Source: Siniperca chuatsi | Lineage: Eukaryota > Chordata > Actinopteri > Centrarchiformes > Sinipercidae | NCBI RefSeq assembly: GCF_020085105.1 | Contig: NC_058057.1 | Span: 24,687,082-24,751,081 of the forward strand | DNA length: 64,000 bases | Direction: 5' to 3' | Shown: positions 10,684 to 21,200 of the stretch, piece by piece | Numbering within the stretch: the stretch's first letter is position 1 | Layout of the letters: each line of letters begins with the position of its first letter | Notes under the pieces: model-generated | The model's database searches: none | The model's input: the letters and a program-made list of their open reading frames with translations, nothing else | What the model was told of the DNA's origin: nothing | Position numbers and translations under genes: made by a program

Positions 10684-13046
10684 ATGATTAAGTTCAGATG
10701 GATTAAAATGTCTTTATTTCTGATGCCAGTGCTTCAGTTTACAGGTAAGGATACGTAACCTTCATTTAACCAAGACAGACAGTTAACAAAGTAGTCTGTT
10801 TGTTTTCCAGCAAGGTGGATGGTGAGTTTCGTGAACTCTTACAATCCAAGGATGAGGCACATTTGCAAACTTCTGTTGTATCTAAAATTATCCTCACACT
10901 GACATCAATAGTCAGATTTTTCTCTCTCGTCTTCTCAGCAGCAGCAGCTGGACAGCTTTTCCTCTCCTTCACTGTCAGAGTTGGAGAAGAAGTCACTTTG
11001 TCTTGTGAAAATGTGATAGACGGTCAGCAAAAATGTAACAGTACTACATGGTTCTTCAGTAAATCAAGAAACACAGCAGCAGTAGAGCTGATTAAACTTG
11101 GGCAGATTGGTGAAAGAGCCAAAGCTAAATCAGACAGACTGAGTGTTACAGCGAGCTGTTCTCTGCTTATAAAGAAGGTCACAGTCGAGGATGTTGGTCG
11201 TTATCACTGTCAACAGTTCAAATTAGGAGACAAACAAGGTCCAGACTCTGTGGTTCTTCTGTCTGTTGTTACCAGTGAGTATTTCTATCATAATGTTTTC
11301 AGCTCAAACTGTCTTGTTAGAACAATATACTGAAACATTACAATAATTACGATCACAGTGATGAAGTTAATTTTACTCTTTTTGTCTTTCTCTCATAATA
11401 TCTCCATCTTCTCCAGTAACTGAACATAAGGACCCTGATAAGGTGGCGTTAACCTGCTCTGTGTCGACATTTGAACGATGTCGACACACAGTGAAGTGGC
11501 TGTATGCGAGTAAAGATGTGGCTAAAGATAACAAAGACTTGGTGACATCACAGTCTCCCTGCAGTGCCTCTGTGAGCTTCCTGACTTCTCATTTTATTCA
11601 CACATCGAGGTCTAACTTCCTTACATGTGAAGTGACTGATGGCAACAAAGAGCAGCTGTTTCCCTTCAGACTTCAGCCCTCAGGTGAGAAACCAGGTGAG
11701 AATATGATCAGCTGTTTAAAGTCACTTCAAACTGACGAGAATAATGACCTAAAATATTTCTTTATTTTATGGATTTGGAGTTTAAATATTACATCACAAT
11801 ACAGGTTTGTTGAGTTGTGTTCATCTGTTCAGGTGAGGACACAACAACAGCAACAACTGAATCAACAACAACTGAAAACAGCAGGAAAGCAGGTATCACC
11901 ACGACAGCGTCTGCAATCAATGATGCTTCAACACAACTACAACTTAGTAAGTCACAAGGAAAAGAAGATGAAAATGTATTTCTTTTCTTTTAGTCACCTC
12001 TTTTAAACAGATCAGAAAGCTACAGCCGAAATATGTTTCATGTTTTCATTCTCTTTCCAGACTGGTGGAGGTTCAGCATTGTGTCTGCGGGTTTAGCAGC
12101 TCTCATAATAATCGTTGTGGCCGTCAACATGTGGACAAGAACTAAAGGTGAGAACATTCACAGATGAAACTTAGAAACAGGAAGTTTGGATGAACCTGGA
12201 TTTTCAGTGTGGAAACTAAAGTCGACTCTTTTCTTTTCTGTTCAGGGAAAAAAACACAGATGGATGAAAACAAAGTGAGTTTTTACAATAAAATAATGAA
12301 ATGTTTTTACAGTTGGTACTTTACACAGCAAACAGTGTTTGTGATGTCTGTTCTTCATTCTGAACTGTAGATATAGATAGAAGGAGAAAAAACACACAGG
12401 GCTCACTGTGTTGTACTGAAGTGGTCGTATCAGCAAAGGATTTGTTGCAGGGAAAAGCAAAAGAAGAAAATATGACAATAACATTTTTTATATGAATTTA
12501 AAATTAGGTGGATGCGAATATTAGGTAAACATGACAATATAATTCAGTTCATTACAATACCAACACAAACTACAGCGTCCAAAGACGCCATCGATCTGAA
12601 TCAACACCTCTTTGACACAGTGTCAATAAAAACTGAACATTATGAGTTCCAGATTAAAGGGTCAGTTCACCTAAATTACATCACATCAAACAGTATTTTC
12701 TCACTTAACCTCGAATGGCATTAAGCAATGCAGACAGTTTTGTTGTATTTCAAAAAACAATGTCATGCTCATTCATTCCCCCCTGCATGTCCTTCGTTGC
12801 CACATAAACACTTCCTCTCTCAGTGGCAGAAACACAGTAACTGATGGTGCGTTCAGGTGCTGTCAGATTATTTCCTGCTTCCTTGTGTTAAATGTGTGTC
12901 AGTGCTGTGAACGTTGTCAGTTACAGTGTGTCAGAGTGAGGGTTTGTTTGTGTTGTGTTCCACAGGTGAATAATGAAGATGAAGATGATGGTGTTGTGAA
13001 CTATGAAAACTTTGGAGACCCTTCTGCCTCAGTCAGACTCCGCTGA
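10684..13046 (+). CDS. R4: chimeric Ig receptor, R6-like ectodomain with R2-like TM and short YENF tail
   Basis: Exons: 10684-10744 (signal, MIKFRWIKMSLFLMPVLQFT), 10939-11274 (V-like; LSC..QKC..ASC..YHC), 11417-11683 (second Ig; TCSV, ERC, SPC, LTCEV), 11833-11946 (Thr-rich stalk from GEDTTTATTEST to TQLQL), 12061-12147 (TM WWRFSIVSAG..), 12246-12274 (KKTQMDENK), 12966-13046 (VNNEDEDDGVVNYENFGDP..). All frames join, giving 324 aa. The 5' part aligns with R6 up to about 11,942; from about 11,951 it aligns with R2. The junction supplies a new donor, CTTA|GTAAGT, in the right phase. There is no ITIM. NYENF fits the pYxN pattern bound by the Grb2 SH2 domain, so a positive or adaptor role is possible (inference). 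It sits between R3 and R5, same strand. Confidence 0.82.
12565..12640 (+). repeat. MITE fragment in R4 last intron
   Basis: The stretch accaacacaaactacagc to aaactgaacattatgag matches the interior of the intact-looking MITE at 29,021-29,314 (acagttgaatcaacacctct, tttcaacaaaaacgg). A related fragment lies at 20,600-20,700 in R6. Confidence 0.5.
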
Positions 13047-13075
13047 TCAACAACTTCCATATCAACATCAACTCA

Positions 13076-13920
13076 TCAACCCTTGTCAGCTGTATCAGTG
13101 ACATTAGACCCTGGATGACCAAAAACGTTCTGCAGTTAAACAAACACAACACTGAGGTCCTTGTGGTAGGCGCTAGAGGTCAGAGACAGGAGATCCACTC
13201 CAAACTGATCTCGCTGTCTCTGAAACCCAGTGAGCAGGTTAGAAATCTAGGTGTTATCTTGGATTCAGAACTAAACTTCACAAGCCACATTACAAATATA
13301 ACTAGAAAAGCATTTTACCACCTAAAACCCATCTTGTCTCAGTCAGACACTGAAAAACTGGTTCATGCATTTATCTCCTCCAGGTTAGACTACTGTAATG
13401 CCCTTCTTGCTAGACTCCCCAAAAAGACCGTGAGACGGCTCCAGCTCATTCAAAATGCTGCAGCCAGAGTACTGGAACAAGAAAAACATATTACTCCTAT
13501 ACTACACTGGCTTCTGATAAAGTACAGAATTGATTTCAAAATATTGCTCACTGTTTACAAATCACTTAATGGTCTAGCTCCTAAATACATCTGCTCACTG
13601 CTCACAAAACCTCCAGAACCCTCCGATCATCAGACGCTGGTCTAGCTGTACCCGTGATCAGTAGTAAATCTGGTGACGGTGCATTCAGTTATTATGGGCC
13701 CACTCTCTGGAACAAACTGCCTGATAAGATGTACGACAACTGTGTCATCTTTTCACAGCAAACTTGAGACATACCTGTTATCTCAGGCCTGTGACTAGTT
13801 AGGGCTTCTGCTTGTCTCTCTGTCGGTCTCTCTCGCTCTTTTTTGGGTATGTGTGGGTGGGTATGTTGATGTTGGTGGGGGCAGGGGAGGATTTTATGAA
13901 TTTGTTTTTCTTTTAATATG
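13076..13920 (+). mobile_element. CR1/L2-type LINE fragment, copy 2, in R4 3' UTR
   Basis: Open frame 13,115-13,645 covers the C-terminal part of the reverse-transcriptase ORF: DPWMTKNVLQLNKHNTEVLV, RNLGVILDSELNF, LDYCNALLARLPKK, RLQLIQNAAARVL, KILLTVYKSLNGLAPKY. Inserted just after a tract shared with R1 (caacatcaactca), 30 bp past the R4 stop codon. It lacks most of a full element. Since R2 carries the same insertion, it predates the tandem duplication. The clade was judged by eye. Confidence 0.78.
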
Positions 13921-13933
13921 TATTTAAATAGAG

Positions 13934-14177
13934 GAAAGGAGTTGACTCTTCACCTGTCTGTTCATGTGTGCTCTCAAACGTCACCATGAATCCTGTCTGT
14001 TTGCTAATAAACACTATCTAAAGAAAAGTTGCATTATTACAAACATTCACCTCGACTAACAGTCTTCACAGCTTCGACTTCCTCTTCTTCTTCTTTTCAG
14101 GAGGTGAATCACGTCATTGCCACAAATGCACCGCGGGACTGGACACAGTGTGAACGTGAGACTCAGTATGAGTCTTA
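13934..14177 (+). other. Conserved upstream block, copy 3 (before R5)
   Basis: Nearly the same as 6,413-6,654. AATAAA at 14,006-14,011 could end R4 transcripts. It also carries the EVNHVIATNAPRDWTQ open frame after a CAG, to TAA near 14,178. Confidence 0.45.
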
Positions 14178-14339
14178 ATATAGTTTGCTTGTTACAGCGT
14201 TAGATTGGCTCAGTGGATGCAGAAACATGTTCCTTTCCTATGAGAGAAAACTGCATTTAAAAAAGTGAAAATTGTAACACAGTGTTTGGTTGTTTCAACA
14301 TCTACAAGAAAGTCAGAGCGACAGAAATCTAAAACTAAA

Positions 14340-14478
14340 AGTCACTATGAGGAAGTGACATCATACTAACCACAGGAAGTAGATGCAGCATCTCTCTACT
14401 AAAGCACTACTTTAGAGACTCAGACAGTTGTGAGCACGAGAACAAGAGACAGGAGAAGGAGAGAGACAGAGAATCACG
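14340..14478 (+). promoter_or_regulatory. R5 promoter/5' UTR with twin GGAAGT boxes
   Basis: ATGAGGAAGTGACATCA at 14,346 and ACAGGAAGTAGATG near 14,371, the same arrangement as R3. The leader to ATG 14,479 differs from R3 by very few bases. Confidence 0.55.
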
Positions 14479-17453
14479 ATGGCTGAGTTCAAATGGATTT
14501 CTTTATTTCTTATAGCGGCGCTTCAGTTTACAGGTAAGAATACATATATCACATATATAAAAGGAAGGCACACTGCAAAAAATAACATTATCAATATTAT
14601 TAAAGGTTCTTTATTAGCTACATTTTATTTAACTAAGAAAACCAAATCTGTTGTTTCTAACGAAGTGAGTTTAGTGAACTCTTGGAAACCAAAGACAAAG
14701 AAATAATTGTCACACTAACTATGAACATAACAGACATTTTCTCATTTCACTTTATTTTTCATAATTTTCTCAACAGCAGCAGCTGAAAGACTCTCCTTCA
14801 CTGTCAGAGTTGGAGATGAAGTCACTTTGCCTTGTGAAAATGTGACAGACGGTCAGCGAAAATGTGACAGTACTACATGGCTCTTTGTTGGTTCAGGATA
14901 CACAGCAGTAGTAGAGCTGGTTAGACTTGGGCAGATTGGTGAAAACGCCAAAGCTAAATCAGACAGACTGAGTGTTACAGCGAGCTGTTCTCTGCTTATA
15001 AAGAAGGTCGCAGTCGAGGATGTTGGTTACTACACCTGCAGACAGTTCAGATCAGGACAACATCAAGATGTTCGTGTTCGTCTTTTTCTTATTAACAGTG
15101 AGTATTTACATCATAATGTTTTCAGCTCAAACTGTCTTGTTAGAACAATATACTGAAACATTACAATAATTATGATCACAGTGATGAAGTTAATTTCACT
15201 CTTTCTCTCATAATATGTCCATCTTCTCCAGTGACTGAACATAAGGACCCTGATAAGGTGACGCTCACCTGCTCTGTGTTGACATCTGGACAGTGTGGAC
15301 ACACAGTGAAGTGGCTGTATGAGGGTAAAGATGTGGCTGAAGGTAACAAAGACATGGAGACATCACAGACTGACTGCTACGCCTCTGTGTCTTTCCTGGA
15401 TTCTCATTTTATTTACACATCGAGGTCTAACTTATTGAAGTGTGAGGTGACGGATACTTACTCTGGAAAAGTGCAGCAGTTTCCCTTCAGCTCTCAGTCT
15501 GCAGGTGAGAAACCAGGTGAGACTATGATGAGCTCTACAAACCACCCAAAAAGTTATTTTATTTGATACTCTGAAGTTTTAAGATGACATCACTCTTTCT
15601 CCTTTAGTGACAGCAGATGGTAAACACGATTACATATTTTCTAACAGTTCCTTGGGTTGTGTTATTTCATTGGTGACAAACAAACAGCAACAACTAAATC
15701 ATCAAGAACAATTGAAAACGGCACAAAATCAGTTACAACAGCAATCAGTGATACTTCAATAAAACTACAAAAGTCTCCTGTCAGTCTCCTTCTCTCCCCA
15801 TACTAAACTTGTTTTTTTATTTTTTTGTTTGTAGTTTTATTAACTCACTTTCTGGAAAGACAAAACTGGCCATTCATCGAAGTATAAAACAGAAAATAGG
15901 AAGCGATCGAGAAAATGATTATTGATTTATTTTCAATAACTCAGTGAAAGCATGTATAATGCTGGAGTAAAAGTGTGATATGAAAGAAATTGACACTTTT
16001 AATAAGATCTGGTTCAAGGAGCTTTTTTCTTTTTTAAAATGATGAAATCCGGGAAGAGGAAAATAACTTTCTCGACCCACAGAAGACCATCTAGTCCTTC
16101 AACTGAAGTGGAAACTTGATGATGTTGTTTTCAATACAATGTAACAAATAACAAATAAAATGCTGGCCTTTTAGTTACAGAATTTTAAACAGAACAAAAA
16201 GCTGCAGCTAAAAAAGGTTTGTATTGTTTTTCTCTTTCCAGGTTGGTGGTGGCTCATCATTGTGGCTGTGGGAGTTGCAGCTCTCTTAATCATCGTTGTG
16301 GTTGTCATCAGATGGAAGAGAACCAAAGGTGAGAGCAACCACAGATGAAACTTTTAGAAACAAGAAGTTTTGATGAACCTGGATTTCTACTGTGGAAACT
16401 AAAGTCGACTCTCTTTTGTCTCTTCAGGGAAAAAAACACAGATGGATGAAAACACTGTGAGTTCTTTGGCTGAGTAATCAAATGTTTAGACAGTTATGAC
16501 AGAATCATCAAAATCTAAACAGCCTTCACAGAGCCAGTGTTTCATCACATTTAAGTAGACTTTGTTTCTATTTTGTTTTCAGGGACTGAGCGTAAACACG
16601 GCAGTGACTCCAGAAACCAGTCAGGACACGGTGAGATCTCACACCACACCCAGCACAAAGTTACACTCACTGTGTTTTATATTATATTCTGCTAAATGTA
16701 GCTCTATGAGACACAGTGTGACTCTGGAATCGAATTTCTTTCTGCGAGAGAAGAAGTGGGGAGTCTGATGATGCAGCTGGACTACACCAGAATAGAACAG
16801 AATAGAATACAAAGAAGTCCACATGTTACTGAGCAGCCATCATGTTGTCTTCTCTGGGTAGGCTGATCCTGAAGATGGTGTTTCCTACGCCTCCATCAGC
16901 TACACCAGGAAGACCAACAGTAAAGCCCGGGTAAGCTGTCTGTTTGATTATAGTGAATGAAAACACTTCTCAGGTAAGAAAAACAGGACAGAGTCTTCAT
17001 TTTCCCATTAAAGCCCAGGTCTACATGTAAGGATTGTGATGTCAGCGTGTCCAACACTTTGGTCCAGAACAAAATATCTCAACAACGACCGGCCAGAGGA
17101 GCTCAGTACATGTTCAAAAACATCTGTAACAAAACATCTTCAAACTGAACTGACTGTACTGAATCCCCGTTTTGTGTTGTGTTGCTCTTTGTAATGCGGT
17201 TTGCTATTTGTGTTGTGTTTATGTGGTGCTGGATATCATAATGTTGCATTTACTTACTTACTTTCTTCTGTCTCATTTAATGTTGTGCTGTTTGCCTGTT
17301 GTTTTCCAGGTTCTGGGTAAAGATGATGATGAAGATGAAGCAGTGACCTACACCACCGTGAAAGCTTCCTCTTCTTCTGCTGGTGCCTCAGCTGATCCCA
17401 GCAACCTCTACGCCACCGTCAACAAACCAAACAAAGAAGAGAGCACAGTGTAG
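14479..17453 (+). CDS. R5: inhibitory-type Ig receptor with intact ITIM tail, stalkless
   Basis: Exons: 14479-14533 (signal), 14777-15097 (V-like; LPC..QKC..TTWLF..ASC..YYTC), 15232-15504 (second Ig), 16242-16328 (TM GWWWLIIVAVGVAALLIIVV.. then RWKRTK), 16428-16456 (KKTQMDENT), 16583-16630, 16862-16930 (ADPEDGVSYASISY..), 17310-17453 (VTYTTV, LYATV, stop). All phases fit, giving about 341 aa. Two strict ITIMs (VSYASI, VTYTTV) and a weaker NLYATV. The R2-type stalk exon is present as DNA near 15,670-15,770 but its acceptor AG and donor GT are destroyed, so the Ig domains sit close to the membrane. Expected to recruit SH2 phosphatases when phosphorylated (known ITIM behaviour). Ligand unknown. 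Confidence 0.83.
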
Positions 17454-18084
17454 TTACAGCTCATATCATCACAGTTATTTTACACTGATACTGATAAATG
17501 TTTTTTTATTAGAATTATTTTTATGATCATTTTCAGGATGTATTGCAGTAAAAAGCCTTCTTGTCCAGAAGAAGGGAGCAGTAGGTAAACTAGTAGCATA
17601 ATAACACAACATTATATGGCTGCTTGAAATGTAACTGAGCATCATGTATGGTACATTTTGCTTGATGAACTTGCTGTCAGGCACTTTAATGTGCTGGTGC
17701 TGTGTTGTAGTCAGAGATGTGTTAGTTTTACTGCTTTTTCTGTATCACCTGTCATTGTATGATATGAAGTCACTTTAACATCTATATCTCTGTTCAGGGT
17801 ATTTTTCATGTTCTGCTATGAAAGTAATTAAAGCAAACTCAGAGGAAGTGGGACAACGCTCATCTTGATTGAGTCACTTTTGAGAGTCGAATTAAACAGC
17901 TGCATGAGAGGAAACTGTGGAAACCCAAAAGGGTTAAATTTTCACTGGTGTTAACTCCAGATACTTCAGGTCAGAGTGAACTTCATACCAGCTCATGTCA
18001 GCCATAAGAGAAGGAGGAATGTAAAAGGTGTTGTGGTCTGCCTACATTAAAAGCAACAACTGACACATGACAGAAAAAAAGAGA
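17454..18084 (+). other. R5 3' UTR and spacer to R6
   Basis: Near-identical to the R3-R4 spacer. ATTAAA near 17,830. No further gene seen. Confidence 0.5.
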
Positions 18085-18087
18085 AAA

Positions 18088-18207
18088 CAATATGAGGAAG
18101 TGACACTTTACTAATTAGAGGAAGTAGATCCAACATTTCTCTTTAAGAAGCTACTAGTTCAGAGACTTACAAGTAAGAAGCAGAGAGAAAAGAGACAAAG
18201 AGGCACG
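18088..18207 (+). promoter_or_regulatory. R6 promoter/5' UTR with twin GGAAGT boxes
   Basis: ATGAGGAAGTGACACTTT at 18,092 and AGAGGAAGTAGATC near 18,117. Same layout as R4. ATG at 18,208. Confidence 0.55.
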
Positions 18208-21200
18208 ATGATTAAGTTCAGATGGATTAAAATGTCTTTATTTCTGATGCCAGTGCTTCAGTTTACAGGTAAGGATACGTAACCTTCATTTAACCAAGAC
18301 AGACAGTTAACAAAGTAGTCTGTTTGTTTTCCAGCAAGGTGGATGGTGAGTTTCGTGAACTCTTACAATCCAAGGATGAGGCACATTTGCAAACTTCTGT
18401 TGTATCTAAAATTATCCTCACACTGACATCAATAGTCAGATTTTTCTCTCTCATCTTCTCAGCAGCAGCAGCTGGACAGCTTTTCCTCTCCTTCACTGTC
18501 AGAGTTGGAGAAGAAGTCACTTTGTCTTGTGAAAATGTGATAGACGGTCAGCAAAAATGTAACAGTACTACATGGCTCTTCAGTAAATCAAGAAACACAG
18601 CAACAGTAGAGCTGATTAAACTTGGGCAGATTGGTGAAAGAGCCAAAGCTAAATCAGACAGACTGAGTGTTACAGCGAGCTGTTCTCTGCTTATAAAGAA
18701 GGTCACAGTCGAGGATGTTGGTCGTTATGACTGTCAACAGTTCAAATTAGGAGACAAACAAGGTCCAGACTCTGTGGTTCTTCTGTCTGTTGTTACCAGT
18801 GAGTATTTACATCATAATGTTTTCAGCTCAAACTGTCTTGTTAGAACAATATACTGAAACATTACAATAATTACGATCACAGTGATGAAGTTAATTTCAC
18901 TCTTTTCTCTCTCTTTCTCTCAAAATATCTCCATCTTCTCCAGTGACTGAACATAAGGACCCTGATAAAGTGACGTTAAACTGCTCTGTGTCGACACGTG
19001 AACGATGTCGACACACAGTGAAGTGGCTGTATGCAGGTCAAGATGTGGCTAAAGATAACAAAGACTTGGTGACATCACAGTCTCCCTGCAGTGCCTCTGT
19101 GCACTTCCTGACTTCTCATTTTATTCACACATCGAGGTCTAACTTCTTTACATGTGAAGTGACTGATGGCAACAAAGTGCAGCTGTTTCCCTTCAGACTT
19201 CGGCCCTCAGGTGAGAAACCAGGTGAGAATATGATCAGCTGTTTAAAGTCACTTCAAACTGACAAGAATAATGACCTAAAATATTTCTTTATTTTATGGA
19301 TTTGGAGTTTTAATATTACATCACAATACAGGTTTGTTGAGTTGTGTTCATCTGTTCAGGTGAGGACACAACAACAGCAACAACTGAATCAACAACAACT
19401 GAAAACAGCAGGAAAGCAGGTATCACCACGACAGCGTCTGCAATCAATGATGCTTCAACAGAACTACAAGGTAGAGTCACCATTTTTATGTATCTGTTTC
19501 TACTACATTCACAGTTAGCAAAGACCTGCAGGCAAAATAACTTTTAGATACTGACAGACACTTTGTGTCTCTGTGTTCTGTCGTTTGGGGTTTTCTGGTT
19601 TGTGTTGAAAATGGTTGAATGTTTTTGAAATGCTCTACACAGCGGCTGTTGACAAATCAGCATTTTGAAATGTTCCTTACATTCGTACGGACCCAGTGAC
19701 AGAAGCAAACAAACCTTTTGGAAAGAGACAAAAGGCTGAAGAGTTTTCTGAACCCACAACCACACAACCCACAACCACGAGGCCCTTCAACTTCAGCTTT
19801 TTTTAAAAACAAATAAGAAAAGCGTTTTACTAAGTTTTAACACCATACTTTACACATCCAAAAAAAATGTAGTTGGTTAACTTAGTTTCTGTTGCACTAG
19901 GTTTTTTGTGGAGCTTTCAAACACATCTTGACTGTGACATGCAGTTGAAAGCTCTGGGAAGAAAAAATAAGTGGACCTTGAGTTAGGTGGGGTTTTTTTT
20001 TTACGTTGGTTTGTTTGTGTGTTTTGTCAAACTAGTTGCAGACTGTGTTTTTATTGGATGCAGTTTTTGTACTAAAAGTAACTTGATTTGGTTAAAACTA
20101 TCAAATGAATCTTTAAACACTCTCTGTTAGCGACAGGATTTTGAACAGAACAGAAAACTGGAGCCAAAATGCTTAAAACATTTTCATTATCGTTCCAGGT
20201 TGGTGGTGGTTGTACATCATTGTGGCTGTGGTTTTAGTTGCAGTTTTAGTAATCGCTGTAGCTGTCATCAGATGGAAGAGAACTAAAGGTGAGAGCAGCC
20301 ACAGATGAAACTTTTAGAAACAAGAAGTTTTATTAACTGGATTTTCTCTGTGGAAGCTTAAGTCGACCCTCTTTTTTGTCTTTTCAGGGAACAAAACACG
20401 GATGAATGACAATGTCGTGAGTTTAAAAACTGTTCTTCACTATACATTTTGAGTCTATAGCTGAGAAAGGATAAGACGAGATAAACAGTACTGACTGTGT
20501 TGGATTAAAACTACGCTGTTGCAACAGCAAAGGTCAAGGAAGTGATTGTGAGGAAAAGCAAAAAGGGGCCCAAAGCTCATTTTTACTTTGCAAATCCGGC
20601 CATGAACACCTTCAATTACAGCCTCTGAAACGCTGACAGAGTTGAATCAACTCCTCTGTGACACAGTGTCAACACAAACACAACATTATCAGCTTCATAG
20701 ACGCAGTATTTGTGGTGGTTGTATTGGATGACATCTCAAGTCAAACTGAATTCATCTGCTGGACTGAAGTTGTAGATCTGAAGATGTTGTTACAGTCCCA
20801 TCACACTACCTGTACCTGAAGCCTGCACAGATGTGCTGCATACGTTGCACAGGTCTGTTCGGATTGTGCCCTGACAACATGTGCATTAACTGAACTGTAA
20901 CATGCTTTGTGACCAAATGTGTTTTGCTGCAGGAGCTGACCTCAAACCCTGCAGTGACTCAGTCGGAAACCAGTCTGGACACGGTGAGATCACACACTAC
21001 ACCCAGTACAAAGTTACACTCCCTGTTGCTTGCATTTGTTCTCTGAAATATAACTGTATTTTACTGTCGGTACAGTCCTGAGAGTGTGAGAGTGTGCAAG
21101 AAAGATAAAAAAGGAAGTTAGATGATGCAACTGGACTACACCAGAAGACAACATGAGAGTCAAACAGTGGGTTGTAAAACCAGGGTCAGAGGCCAAACCG

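Noticed and set aside
10800-11333. 177-codon open frame starting at 10,800 (and 18,324 in R6) as the start of R4/R6
   Set aside because: It runs through intron 1 and over the V acceptor. The true start is the signal-peptide exon at 10,684 / 18,208 with a clear donor; the intron part is alignable to intron 1 of R2.
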